Assembly: GCA_944350325.1 (NCBI GenBank) | Contig: CALVOS010000005.1 | Coordinates: 1 to 33,949 of the forward strand | Origin: an uncultured Bacilli bacterium | GTDB lineage: Bacteria; Bacillota_I; Bacilli_A; RFN20; CAG-826 | Reading direction: 5' to 3' | DNA length: 33,949 nt | Shown: positions 22,517-30,755 of the stretch, piece by piece | Numbering within the stretch: the stretch's first letter is position 1 | Layout of the letters: every line of letters starts with the position of its first letter | The notes under the pieces: model-generated | Told to the model about the DNA's origin: nothing | The model's database searches: none | The model's input: the letters and a program-made list of their open reading frames with translations, nothing else | Made by a program: the position numbers and the translations under genes

Positions 22517-24758
22517 AGGTACCTTCCACGTGCCGTTTCTCGCCATAGAGGACGATGTCCACGGGCCCGTCGAGGGCAAGGAGGACGACCTTCCTCTCCT
22601 CCACCCTCGTCTCGAGCCTCTTCCCGTCCACGAGGAGGCGGAAGCTATAGGACTTCCACTTCCTCGGGAGATAGGGGGCGAGGGAAAGCTCCCTTCCGTC
22701 GCTTCGGAAGCCTCCGAAGCCATAGACGATCGTGTTCCACGCGGCGGCGATGGAGGTGAGGTGGAGCCCCTCGCCCGTGTTCCCGTTCCAGTCGTCGAGG
22801 TCGAGCCTCGAGGCAAAGCCATAGAGGCGGAGGGCCTCCTCCTCCCTTCCTAGGGCCGAGGCGAGGATCGAATGGACGCTCGGGGAGAGGGAGCTCTCGT
22901 GGATGCAGCGGGGCTCGTAGTAGTCGTAGTTCCTCTCAAGAACCTCCTTCCTCGTCGTGCTGAGGAAGAGGAAGAGGTGCATGAGGACCGCCGGCTGCTT
23001 GATCATGTCCCCGCGGTAGATGCGGTCGTAGGACCAGTGGGAGTAGAGGGGGAAGTCCGACTCGGGGATGCTCCCGACGTCGATGTGGGGGAGCGAGAAG
23101 AAGCCCTCGTTCTGCTCATAGAGGAGGGTCTCGGGGTCGAAGGGGATGAGCATCGCGTCGGCGGCCTCCCGGATCTCCTCGAGGAACTTCTCCCCGAACC
23201 CCTCCCTCTTGAGAAGCCTCTGGAGCGAGCGGTGCCTTTTCCTCATCATCTCGAAGAAGTCGAGGGTGAGCTCGAAGGTGAACTTCGCCATGAGGTTCGT
23301 GTAGGAGTCGTGGTTCACCATCATCTTGAACTCGTCCGGGCCCATGACCGCATAGTAGCCGAACCTCTTTCTTTCCTGGTCCCACTGGCCGCGGTCGAGG
23401 AGGAAGCGGGAGATTTCGAGGAGGACCTCCATCCCTCCCTTGAGGAGAAGGGAGTCGTCCTTGGTGACGTTATAGTGGTGGTAGAGGGCGTAGGCGGTCC
23501 CGGTGGAGGCCTGGAACTGGAGGGAGGCGTGCTGCCATAGGGCGCATCCTTCCTCTCCGTTCAGCGTGGCGACGGGGTAGCAGGCCCCACGGCAGTCGAG
23601 CATCCTTGCCCGTTCCTTCGCCTCCTTGAGGGTATGGATGCGGAAGAGGATGAGGGATTCCGCGGCCTTGGGGTTCGTGAAAAGGAAGTAGGGGAGGCAG
23701 AAGGTCTCCGAGTCCCAGAAGGTATGTCCGCTATAGGCCTCGCCGGTGAGCCCTTTTGCAGGGACGTTGTCCCGGTCGCTGTAGCCGCTATAGGTCGTGT
23801 TCAGCATGAACATGCAGTAGCGGATCCCCTGGAGGTCCTCCTCGTCCCCCTCGATCGTGATGCGCCCCCGTTCTTCGAGGCGGTTCAGGAAGAGGCGGTT
23901 CCCTTCCCGGACGTCCTCGAAGGTTCTGTCCTTTCTTTCGGAAAGCTCCGCGAGGGCCCGGGCGAGAAGGTCTCTCTTCCCGGATTCCCTGCTGTGGAGG
24001 GAGCACGCCCTCCTTTCGAAGGAGGCCTTGCCCTCGAGGAGGAAGCGGTAGCGGGTCCCGACCTCCTTCCTTCCCTCGACTCGCTCGCCCTTGAGCGGCA
24101 GGGAAGGGACGGCCTCCATCGCTCCTCCCAGGAGGATGTCGGTGAAGAGGGTCTTCGCCCGGATGGCGGGGAAGGAGTCGTCCTTCCTCCACATGTGGAA
24201 CTGGCTTTCCTTCCCCCACTGGGGAAGGTCGAAGTCAAGGAGGAAGGAAAGGTCGATCTCGACGGGGGAGTCGCTTTCGAGCCACACCCTCTGCCTCGCC
24301 TCGTGGGGGTTCTCGTAGTCGAGGATCCTCTCGATGAGGACGCGGAGCTTCTTCCCGTTTCCTAGCGTCCAGAGGAAGGAGCGGGAATAGAGCCCGTCCT
24401 CGAAGGAAAGGGAGCGCTCGAACTCCGAGAAGCGAACCTTCCCGAGGTCGAGCCTCTCGCCGTCCGCCAGGAGGCGGATCTTCCAGTAGTCGAGGGCGTT
24501 CACCATGTAGTGGGTCCGCTCGACGATGCCCTTGTAGGCGTTCGGGGTCTTCTCCCGCGCGTAGTCGTAGACCCCGTTGAAGTAGGAGCCGCGGAGGCTC
24601 TTGCCGGAGTAGCCCTCCTCGAAGTAGCCGCGGGAGCCCATGAACTCGTCGCTCAGGCTGAAGAGGCTTTCCGCGGCGAGCGCCCTTTCCTCATGGAACC
24701 CGATCTCCCGGATGGCGTTCCTCTCCACCTCGAGGAACCGATGCGCTTCCTTGCCCAT
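22488..24758 (-). CDS. GH65 family sugar phosphorylase, maltose-phosphorylase-like
   Basis: 756 residues from the ATG at 24758. The opening E-S-L-F-S-L-S-D-E-F-M-G-S-R-G-Y-F-E-E-G-Y-S-G matches the maltose-phosphorylase type, but D-E replaces the common G-N-G. The catalytic segment is V-M-G-P-D-E-F-K-M-M-V-N-H-D-S-Y-T-N with acid E476. The phosphate site is M-I-K-Q-P-A-V and C-I-H-E-S-S-L-S-P. It is expected to phosphorolyse an alpha-glucosyl disaccharide to beta-glucose-1-phosphate in the cytoplasm. The gene follows the permease gene by 5 bases and overlaps the second GH65 gene, so all are in one operon. Two clearly different GH65 proteins side by side suggest two linkages or chain types. 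Confidence 0.9.
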   Translation of the reverse strand: MGKEAHRFLEVERNAIREIGFHEERALAAESLFSLSDEFMGSRGYFEEGYSGKSLRGSYFNGVYDYAREKTPNAYKGIVERTHYMVNALDYWKIRLLADGERLDLGKVRFSEFERSLSFEDGLYSRSFLWTLGNGKKLRVLIERILDYENPHEARQRVWLESDSPVEIDLSFLLDFDLPQWGKESQFHMWRKDDSFPAIRAKTLFTDILLGGAMEAVPSLPLKGERVEGRKEVGTRYRFLLEGKASFERRACSLHSRESGKRDLLARALAELSERKDRTFEDVREGNRLFLNRLEERGRITIEGDEEDLQGIRYCMFMLNTTYSGYSDRDNVPAKGLTGEAYSGHTFWDSETFCLPYFLFTNPKAAESLILFRIHTLKEAKERARMLDCRGACYPVATLNGEEGCALWQHASLQFQASTGTAYALYHHYNVTKDDSLLLKGGMEVLLEISRFLLDRGQWDQERKRFGYYAVMGPDEFKMMVNHDSYTNLMAKFTFELTLDFFEMMRKRHRSLQRLLKREGFGEKFLEEIREAADAMLIPFDPETLLYEQNEGFFSLPHIDVGSIPESDFPLYSHWSYDRIYRGDMIKQPAVLMHLFLFLSTTRKEVLERNYDYYEPRCIHESSLSPSVHSILASALGREEEALRLYGFASRLDLDDWNGNTGEGLHLTSIAAAWNTIVYGFGGFRSDGRELSLAPYLPRKWKSYSFRLLVDGKRLETRVEERKVVLLALDGPVDIVLYGEKRHVEGTYEAPIPDRA

Positions 24759-24763
24759 TCTGT

Positions 24764-25681
24764 CTATCCTTTCACGCCTCCGTCGAGGCTTCCTCCGGTG
24801 ATCTTCCTCTGGAAGATGAGGAGGATGGCGATCTGCGGGATGACGCTGATCAAGAGCGCCATCAGGAGCATGTCCGGGGTGATGCCCTGGACGGTGCCCA
24901 TCGTCGCGTTGATGGAGAAGATCTTCACCATGAGGGTGAACATCGAGTCGTCCTTGAGGACGAGGTTGGGCAGGAGGAAGTCGCTCCATGCCGCGGTGAT
25001 GGAGAAGATGGCGACCACCCCGACGATCGCCGAGCTGAGGGGGAGGGCGAGACGGAAGAAGATCATGAGGTCGCCGGCCCCGTCCACCCGCATCGCCTCG
25101 ACGAGCTCCGCGGGGATCTTGTCGAAGAAGCTCTTGAACAGGATGAAGTAGTAGGCGTTCGCCCCGAAGGAGAACCAGAGGGGGATGTAGGTGTTCACGA
25201 ATCCGAGGTCGCTGATCATCTTGAAGAGCGGGACGATCGAGAGGATGGTCGGGATCATGTAGCTGCCCATGACGAGCGCGTAGATGACCTTCGCCCCCCG
25301 CGGGCGGAGGATCGAGACCCCGTAGGCGAGAAGCCCGTTGAAGACGATCGCGCAGACGGCGCACCCGATGATGACGAGGACGGTGTTCGTGAGGTAGGTC
25401 CCCATCCCGATCTTGGTCCAGACGTCCACGATCTTCCCGAGGTCGAAGACCTCCGGCCAGAAGGCGAAGTGGCTCGAGGTCAGCTCGGCGTTCGACTTGA
25501 AGGCCTGCACGAAGAGGAAGAAGAGGGGGAAGAGCGCGCATAGGAGCATGAGGGCGAGAAGGGCCACCATGACCCCGTAGAGGATCTTGAAGCGGGTCCT
25601 CCGGTAGTCGCTCTGGACGAGGATGCCGTCCTGCTTGTAGCGAAGGCGCGGCATATGGAACGCGCGGAATGGGCTCTTCAT
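24764..25681 (-). CDS. Carbohydrate ABC transporter permease, MalG type
   Basis: 305 residues from the ATG at 25681, which overlaps the MalF-type stop as ATGA. Six membrane helices are visible, starting with L-Y-G-V-M-V-A-L-L-A-L-M-L-L. The ATPase-docking loop is E-A-M-R-V-D-G-A-G-D-L-M-I-F-F-R-L-A-L-P (about residues 200-219), the standard EAA motif. The N-terminal cytoplasmic stretch of about 35 residues is basic. It forms the inner-membrane channel with the preceding MalF-type protein, using the lipoprotein at 26609. No ATPase gene is in the operon. Confidence 0.93.
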   Translation of the reverse strand: MKSPFRAFHMPRLRYKQDGILVQSDYRRTRFKILYGVMVALLALMLLCALFPLFFLFVQAFKSNAELTSSHFAFWPEVFDLGKIVDVWTKIGMGTYLTNTVLVIIGCAVCAIVFNGLLAYGVSILRPRGAKVIYALVMGSYMIPTILSIVPLFKMISDLGFVNTYIPLWFSFGANAYYFILFKSFFDKIPAELVEAMRVDGAGDLMIFFRLALPLSSAIVGVVAIFSITAAWSDFLLPNLVLKDDSMFTLMVKIFSINATMGTVQGITPDMLLMALLISVIPQIAILLIFQRKITGGSLDGGVKG

Positions 25682-26616
25682 ACGCGGTAGCCTCTTTTCT
25701 TCAGGAGATGGACCGCCAGGTAGTAGATGGCGGACAGGGACAGGATGATGAGGAAGAGGACGACCGTGCAGGCGCTGGAAAGATCGACCCTCCCGTCCCG
25801 GAAGCCGAAGTTGTAGGCGAGGAGGAGGAGCGAGAGCGAGGAACGGTCCCCGCCTCCCCCGTTGGTCATGACGAAGGGCTCGTAGAACACCTGCATGACG
25901 GAGATGATCTGGAGGACGAAGAGGGTGGTCATGCTCGGGACGATCTGGGGGAGGGTGATGTGGACGATCCTGCTCCAGACTCCCGCCCCGTCGATCTGGG
26001 CGGCCTCGTAGTAGCTCCGGTCGATGCCGGCGAAGGCGGAAAGGTAGATGAGGGCGGTCGACCCGGCGCCCCTCCAGGTCATCGTGACGACGATGAGGGG
26101 GATTACGAGGTTCGGGTCGTCCAGCCAGAGGATCGGCTCCATCCCGAGACCCTCGAGGACGGTGTTGAGGAAGCCGGCGCTCGAGGGATCGAAGAGGTAG
26201 GTGAAGAGGATCGAGGCGGTCAGCCCCGCGATGGCCGCGGGGAGGTAGATGCCGATCCGGAACAGGGCGCGGAAATGTATGACCTCCGAGAGTAGGAGCC
26301 CGATGATGATCGGAAGGATGAACCCGATCAGGAGCGACCATCCCAGGTAGGTGAAGGTGTTCCCGAAGGCGGTGAGGAAGTCGGGGTGCTGGAAGAGCTC
26401 CTGGTAGGTGCCGAGCCCGACGAACTCCTCCGCGTTGAACCCCTTCGTGCTGAAGAAGCTCAGGTAGAGGTTCATCAGGAGGGGCACCCAGACGAAGAAG
26501 GAGAAGAGGATCACCCCGGGGGCCATCACCCCCCATCCGGCGAACTGGCGGAGGATCCCCCCGCGCCTCCTTCTCTTTTCCTCGCTGGTGAGGAAGGCTT
26601 CCCCTCTCCTAGGCAT
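25678..26616 (-). CDS. Carbohydrate ABC transporter permease, MalF type
   Basis: 312 residues. A basic N-terminus is followed by G-V-M-A-P-G-V-I-L-F-S-F-F-V-W-V-P-L (first helix) and then five more helices. The EAA loop is E-A-A-Q-I-D-G-A-G-V-W-S-R-I-V-H-I-T-L-P (about residues 204-223). N-terminal Y-L-S-F-F-S after the first helix is typical of CUT1-family permeases such as MalF, MsmF and AraP. The start overlaps the binding-protein gene by 8 bases, and the stop overlaps malG-type by 4 bases. Confidence 0.93.
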   Translation of the reverse strand: MPRRGEAFLTSEEKRRRRGGILRQFAGWGVMAPGVILFSFFVWVPLLMNLYLSFFSTKGFNAEEFVGLGTYQELFQHPDFLTAFGNTFTYLGWSLLIGFILPIIIGLLLSEVIHFRALFRIGIYLPAAIAGLTASILFTYLFDPSSAGFLNTVLEGLGMEPILWLDDPNLVIPLIVVTMTWRGAGSTALIYLSAFAGIDRSYYEAAQIDGAGVWSRIVHITLPQIVPSMTTLFVLQIISVMQVFYEPFVMTNGGGGDRSSLSLLLLAYNFGFRDGRVDLSSACTVVLFLIILSLSAIYYLAVHLLKKRGYRV

Positions 26617-28033
26617 ATTTCGAGAGGTCCCGCTCGAACTGCTGGTTGAGGGTCGTCAGCTGGTTCTTGATCTCCTCCCTCCCCATGTTCGGGTTGGTGA
26701 GGACGGCGGAGACGGCCTGGTCGAGGTAGTCGTACATCTTCTGCGCCTCGTAGGGGACCTCCTCCTTCCTCATCGCGTCGATGGAGTCGAAGAAGTCGTC
26801 GAAGTACTCCTGGTTGACGTTCACGTACTGCTCGTCGAGCTCGTCGGCGTAGCTGTTGTACTCCTCGTTCGTCCATGGGCGGATGGAGGGGAGGATGGGC
26901 TCGTTCTTGGAAAGGGAGGTCTGCTTCCCTTCCACCATCGCGGTCTTCTGGGCCTCGCTCATGACGGGGCTCCTGCCCATGTACTCCAGGAAGAGGAGGG
27001 CGCCCCTCACCTCCTCGTCGGTCGCGTTCTCGGCGAAGACGAAGGGGGTTCCTCCGTAGAGGCTATAGCGGTCCCCGCCCGGCCCCGCGGGCATCGGGAC
27101 GAAGGCGATGTCGTTGCGTTCCATGGATCCCTGGGTCACCGCGTTCTGGATCACGTCGGATCCGCAGAAGGCGATCGCCATCCGCTCGTTGATGTTGGAA
27201 TACCAGTCGTTGTAGACGAAGCTCGTGCCCTCGACGAGATAGCCGTTGCTCCGGAGCCCGGCGATGTATTGGAGAGCGTCCACCACGGCATCCTCGTTGA
27301 GCGAGGCGTGGGGCGCGCCTCCGGTGTCGATGGTCATGAGCTCGGCGCCGAAGTTCCAGGCGATGTTCGAGAAGAGCCATCCTCCCTGGCGGTTGGCGCT
27401 ATAGAACATGGTCCCGCGGCAGTCGCCGCCGGAGTTCGTCGTGATGAGCTCCGCCCATTCGGCAAGCTCCTCGAAGGTGGTGGGGTAGAGGGGATCTCCG
27501 CTTTCGTCATAGAGGACGTACTCATGCTCGTCGATGTCGCCCTCGATGAGGCCGTAGTAGGTCAACGAGCGGAGGTTGAGGAGCATGCCGAAGCCATACC
27601 CGTCCCGGGGAATCCCGTAGAGGTTCCCCTCCTCGTCTTCGAGGGTCTCCCGCATGAAGGAGTCCATGTCGTCGTAGTATCCGACTTCCTTCACGAGGTC
27701 GGTGACGTCCCGGATGTAGCCTTGCTCGATGAGCATGCTCGGCTCGGTGAACCAGGTCTGGAAGACGGTGGGGAGGGTTCCCGACATCGCCCCGACGGCG
27801 ACGGTGTCCTGGGCGTACTCGTAGTTGGCGGGCTCGATGACGTACTCCGGGTGGTCCGCTTCGAAGCGCTGCTTCCAGATGTTGAACATCGCCACGTCCG
27901 AGGTCTGCTGGGCCGCCGGCCACATGCCAAGCTCGACGTGGATCTTCCCATCCTCCTTCTGGCATCCGTTCAGGGAGAGGAGTGCGATCGCCGCCCCGGC
28001 AAGGACGGTGGCTTTTTTCAGGAATCCAGGCAT
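26609..28033 (-). CDS. Sugar ABC transporter substrate-binding lipoprotein
   Basis: 474 residues. The signal peptide ends in a lipobox L-S-L-N-G-C (lipidated C24). The mature part is a type-1/CUT1 extracellular solute-binding protein with W-K-Q-R-F-E-A-D-H-P-E-Y near the N-terminus and G-I-P-R-D-G-Y-G-F and G-G-T-P-F-V-F downstream. The size fits oligosaccharide binders. An AGGAGG site precedes the ATG. It heads the operon SBP, MalF, MalG, GH65, GH65, pgmB. It is divergent from the sensor-only gene at 28136, across a 102-base region with a GC-rich inverted repeat (about 28088-28112) but no clear minus-strand promoter. Confidence 0.93.
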   Translation of the reverse strand: MPGFLKKATVLAGAAIALLSLNGCQKEDGKIHVELGMWPAAQQTSDVAMFNIWKQRFEADHPEYVIEPANYEYAQDTVAVGAMSGTLPTVFQTWFTEPSMLIEQGYIRDVTDLVKEVGYYDDMDSFMRETLEDEEGNLYGIPRDGYGFGMLLNLRSLTYYGLIEGDIDEHEYVLYDESGDPLYPTTFEELAEWAELITTNSGGDCRGTMFYSANRQGGWLFSNIAWNFGAELMTIDTGGAPHASLNEDAVVDALQYIAGLRSNGYLVEGTSFVYNDWYSNINERMAIAFCGSDVIQNAVTQGSMERNDIAFVPMPAGPGGDRYSLYGGTPFVFAENATDEEVRGALLFLEYMGRSPVMSEAQKTAMVEGKQTSLSKNEPILPSIRPWTNEEYNSYADELDEQYVNVNQEYFDDFFDSIDAMRKEEVPYEAQKMYDYLDQAVSAVLTNPNMGREEIKNQLTTLNQQFERDLSKYA

Positions 28034-28123
28034 AGTTGGCCTCCTATTCTGACGGAATGCTAAAGCCGGTCCTCCTGCGCATGAAGCGGGGGGATTTGCA
28101 AGATAGGCCCCCTTTCCTGCTCG

Positions 28124-28129
28124 TATAAT
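28124..28129 (+). promoter_or_regulatory. -10 box of the sensor-only gene
   Basis: A perfect TATAAT leaves exactly 6 bases to the ATG at 28136, placing the expected transcription start at the A of the start codon. No Shine-Dalgarno sequence is present. The nearest -35-like TTGCAA (28096-28101) is 22 bases away, too far. Confidence 0.5.
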
Positions 28130-28135
28130 TCGGTC

Positions 28136-29083
28136 ATGTTCGAGAAGACGAGGAGGCGCTTCTTCCTGGCGGCGTTCCTGCCGACCCTCCTTGGCGTCCT
28201 TCTTTCCCTTGGCTCGATCCTCGGAGCGGTCCTCTACCTGAACGAGAGGGACTTCTCCATGAGCGCCCAGGAATCGCTCGAGAGACTTGCGAGCGACTTC
28301 CGCTTTTCGGTGTCCCTCGTGAGGAGCTCAGTCTCTTCCTTGGAGAGAAACTCCGACATTCTTGGCTATCTTTCCGGAAATCTGAATTTCCTTTCGGGCG
28401 CCCAGAACGTGCTCAGCCAGAAGCAGGGGAGCGCCCGCCACCTGATGGGGGTCGCCCTCTATCCCAGGGACGAAGGCCTTTCTCCGGTCAGCAGCTACTC
28501 CTTAAGCGGGCTCGCCTCCCGGGAGGAGATGCTTTCCCTGCCCGAGATCGCCTCCCTGGCGCCCGGGGAAAGCGTCCTTTTCATCCGGACCGAGGCGGGG
28601 CACGGCTCCTACTACTTCAGCTCGTACAAGGAGGAGGACGGGATCCTCACCCTCGCGGAGAGGATGAACCGGGGCGACGGCTATCTCGTCTCCGACTTCA
28701 AGACGGAAAGCGTCTATGAGGACTTCCTGTCCCTCTCCGACCTTCCGGACATGGAGGAATCCAGCATCTATCTCCATGACGGTGATCGCCTCCTCCAGTT
28801 CCTTGGGAACAAGGAGAGGATCGAGGAGGAAGGCCTCGGGGCGGAGCTTTCCCCCCGCGGGGGCTCCTTGGCCTCGTCGATGAACCTCGTGGACGGGGTG
28901 AACCTGGTCTCTCTCGTCGGGAAAGGCCCCTTGGTCGGGGAGAACCTATGGATGCTCGCCCTTTATTTCCCCGTCTCCCTCCTGTTTCTGCTTTCTGGCT
29001 TCCTCGTTGCCCGCCAGCTCTCCCGGAGGATCAGCTCTCCTCTCGGGGAGCTGAGCCGCCGGATGGCGGAGTTCGGGGAATAA
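28136..29083 (+). CDS. Sensor-only membrane protein (kinase-less YesM-like input module)
   Basis: 315 residues. A first membrane helix (about 11-34) is followed by an extracytoplasmic Cache-like domain of about 240 residues, a second helix (about 275-297) and the start of a HAMP-like segment, R-Q-L-S-R-R-I-S-S-P-L-G-E-L-S-R-R-M-A-E-F-G-E, where the chain stops. This is the layout of the input half of a YesM-type kinase without any histidine-kinase or ATPase domain, and no kinase continues in another frame. It runs tail-to-tail into the complete kinase gene, overlapping it by 53 bases. Possible roles are a partner or decoy sensor for that kinase, or a truncated relic. The reading frame is intact and it has its own promoter-like box. 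Confidence 0.7.
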   Translation: MFEKTRRRFFLAAFLPTLLGVLLSLGSILGAVLYLNERDFSMSAQESLERLASDFRFSVSLVRSSVSSLERNSDILGYLSGNLNFLSGAQNVLSQKQGSARHLMGVALYPRDEGLSPVSSYSLSGLASREEMLSLPEIASLAPGESVLFIRTEAGHGSYYFSSYKEEDGILTLAERMNRGDGYLVSDFKTESVYEDFLSLSDLPDMEESSIYLHDGDRLLQFLGNKERIEEEGLGAELSPRGGSLASSMNLVDGVNLVSLVGKGPLVGENLWMLALYFPVSLLFLLSGFLVARQLSRRISSPLGELSRRMAEFGE

Positions 29084-30755
29084 GGATCCTGACCTTCGTC
29101 CCCTTCCCGGGCTCGCTTTGGACCTCGAGCAGGACCTCTTCCTTGTACTCGAGATGAAGCCGTTCCTCGACGTTCTTGATGCCGAAGCCCCGGCGGGAGG
29201 ACCCCTCGTTCCTTCTTTTCGCCTCCTCGGGGGAGAAGCCGACCCCGTTATCCTCCACTTCGAAGAGGATGCGGTCCTCTCCATAGGGAAGAGCGCGGAT
29301 TTCGATCCTTCCTGCCTCCTCGTTCTCCGGGAAGGCGTACTTGACGGCGTTCTCGACGAAGGGCTGGAGGATGAGCTTGAGGGTGCGGCACTCCTCGACC
29401 GAAGGATCGAGGGCGGTCCCGTAGGTGAATAGCCCTGGGTAGCGCCTAAGCTGGATCTCGAGGAAGTAGTGGACGATCTCCATCTCCTCCTTCACGGAGA
29501 CGTACTTCGCCCCCTTGTGGAGGGAGAGGCGGTAGAAGTTGGCGAGGGCGATCGCGAACTCCTCGACGTTCTTGTTTCCTCCGAGCTTCGCCATCCAGGT
29601 GATGGTGTCCAGCACGTTGTAGAGGAAGTGCGGGTTGATCTGCATCTGGAGGGCGTCCAGCTCCAGCTGCCTCTGGCGGCTATAGTCCTGCTCCTGCTTC
29701 TCAAGGAGCGCCTGGATGCGCCCGATCATGTCGTAGTAGGAGTCGCTCAGGATGTCGATCTCGTCCTTGGGCCCCTTTCTCCGCTTGCTGGGAAGGTCGA
29801 CTTTCCGGAGGTCGTCTTCCTTCAGTTCCTCAGCGATTTCTGCGGAAAGATCGCGGATTGGCTTGGATATCTTGCGGAAGAGGTAGATGAGGACGCCGCC
29901 CATGGCGAGGGTTGCAAGAAGCAGCGCGGAAAGGACGCTCGCCTCGATCGGGAGGAAAACGCCGTAGAGGTAGCCCCAGGGCACGTAGCGGACCAGCTCA
30001 AGTCTCTTTCCGTAGCGGCTGACAAGCTCGAGCTCCGTCCGGACGAGGAAGTAGGTCCCGTCCTCCTCGCTCGTCCTCTGCCCGCTCTCCGTCGCGGGGA
30101 TGACCTCAAGGGAGCCTTCCTCCGGGCCTGCTTCCGCCAGGACGATCCCGTTCTCGTCCACGAGATAGTTCCTCGCCCCTTCCACCTCGTCCATCAGGAA
30201 GGAGGAGACGACCTCGTCCTTCACGAAGTAGAAGCCGGAGACTCCTGCGCTATGGATCCCGAGGACGAGGGAGGGGCCGCCAGGGGTGCCATAGCTTCCC
30301 ACGACGAGAAGCTTCCTCGGGTTGTCTTCCAGGAGGGAGAGTTCCTCGCTTCCGAAGGAGAACGGGTTTCCGTCGGGGGAGAGGAATTCCCCATCGAGGG
30401 CCAGGGACATCCCCTGGTATAGCTCCTCGCTTGGCCCCGCCGCGGTCCAGAGGGAAAGGAGGCCGGCGTCCTTGTCCAGGCACCTCCGAAGGTATTCGGC
30501 ATTCTCCTCGGTCTGGATGTTCTGGGAAAGGGAGGCGACGTCGAAGAAGACGTTGGAGAGGGAGCGGTCGATCGCCGAGGCCCTCTCATCGCTTCGCTCG
30601 GTCGTTTCCTGAGGGATCACGAGGTTCCGGTATAGCTCGAAGAAGCCAAGGGAGATGAGGAAGGACGCTCCGAAGAGAGCCAGGAGCGCCCATGACGCGC
30701 TTCTGGCCAGGGTGGTTGTCTCCTTGCCCTTCCTAGTTCCCGCCCTTCCTTTCAT
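29031..30755 (-). CDS. YesM-type sensor histidine kinase
   Basis: 574 residues. Membrane helices are at about 20-40 and 270-293 with an extracytoplasmic sensor between them, then HAMP (about 294-350). The His_kinase domain of LytS/YesM type has L-Q-M-Q-I-N-P-H-F-L-Y-N (H376). The ATPase domain has L-Q-P-F-V-E-N-A-V-K-Y-A-F and D-N-G-V-G-F. After the usual last strand (V-R-I-L-I-P) there are 14 extra residues, rich in P, S, G and R, encoded opposite the end of the convergent sensor-only gene. It probably phosphorylates the YesN-type regulator whose gene precedes and overlaps it by 23 bases, and controls the sugar operon. Confidence 0.93.
   Translation of the reverse strand: MKGRAGTRKGKETTTLARSASWALLALFGASFLISLGFFELYRNLVIPQETTERSDERASAIDRSLSNVFFDVASLSQNIQTEENAEYLRRCLDKDAGLLSLWTAAGPSEELYQGMSLALDGEFLSPDGNPFSFGSEELSLLEDNPRKLLVVGSYGTPGGPSLVLGIHSAGVSGFYFVKDEVVSSFLMDEVEGARNYLVDENGIVLAEAGPEEGSLEVIPATESGQRTSEEDGTYFLVRTELELVSRYGKRLELVRYVPWGYLYGVFLPIEASVLSALLLATLAMGGVLIYLFRKISKPIRDLSAEIAEELKEDDLRKVDLPSKRRKGPKDEIDILSDSYYDMIGRIQALLEKQEQDYSRQRQLELDALQMQINPHFLYNVLDTITWMAKLGGNKNVEEFAIALANFYRLSLHKGAKYVSVKEEMEIVHYFLEIQLRRYPGLFTYGTALDPSVEECRTLKLILQPFVENAVKYAFPENEEAGRIEIRALPYGEDRILFEVEDNGVGFSPEEAKRRNEGSSRRGFGIKNVEERLHLEYKEEVLLEVQSEPGKGTKVRILIPRTPPSGGSAPREES

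Noticed and set aside
19803-28033. Missing ABC ATPase as a sign of a broken transporter
   Set aside because: CUT1 importers of Bacillota commonly share an MsmX-type ATPase encoded elsewhere; both permeases keep intact EAA loops.
26588-28063. 491-codon plus-strand frame over the binding-protein gene
   Set aside because: Valine-, glutamate- and histidine-rich shadow; the opposite strand encodes a lipoprotein with a signal peptide and lipobox.
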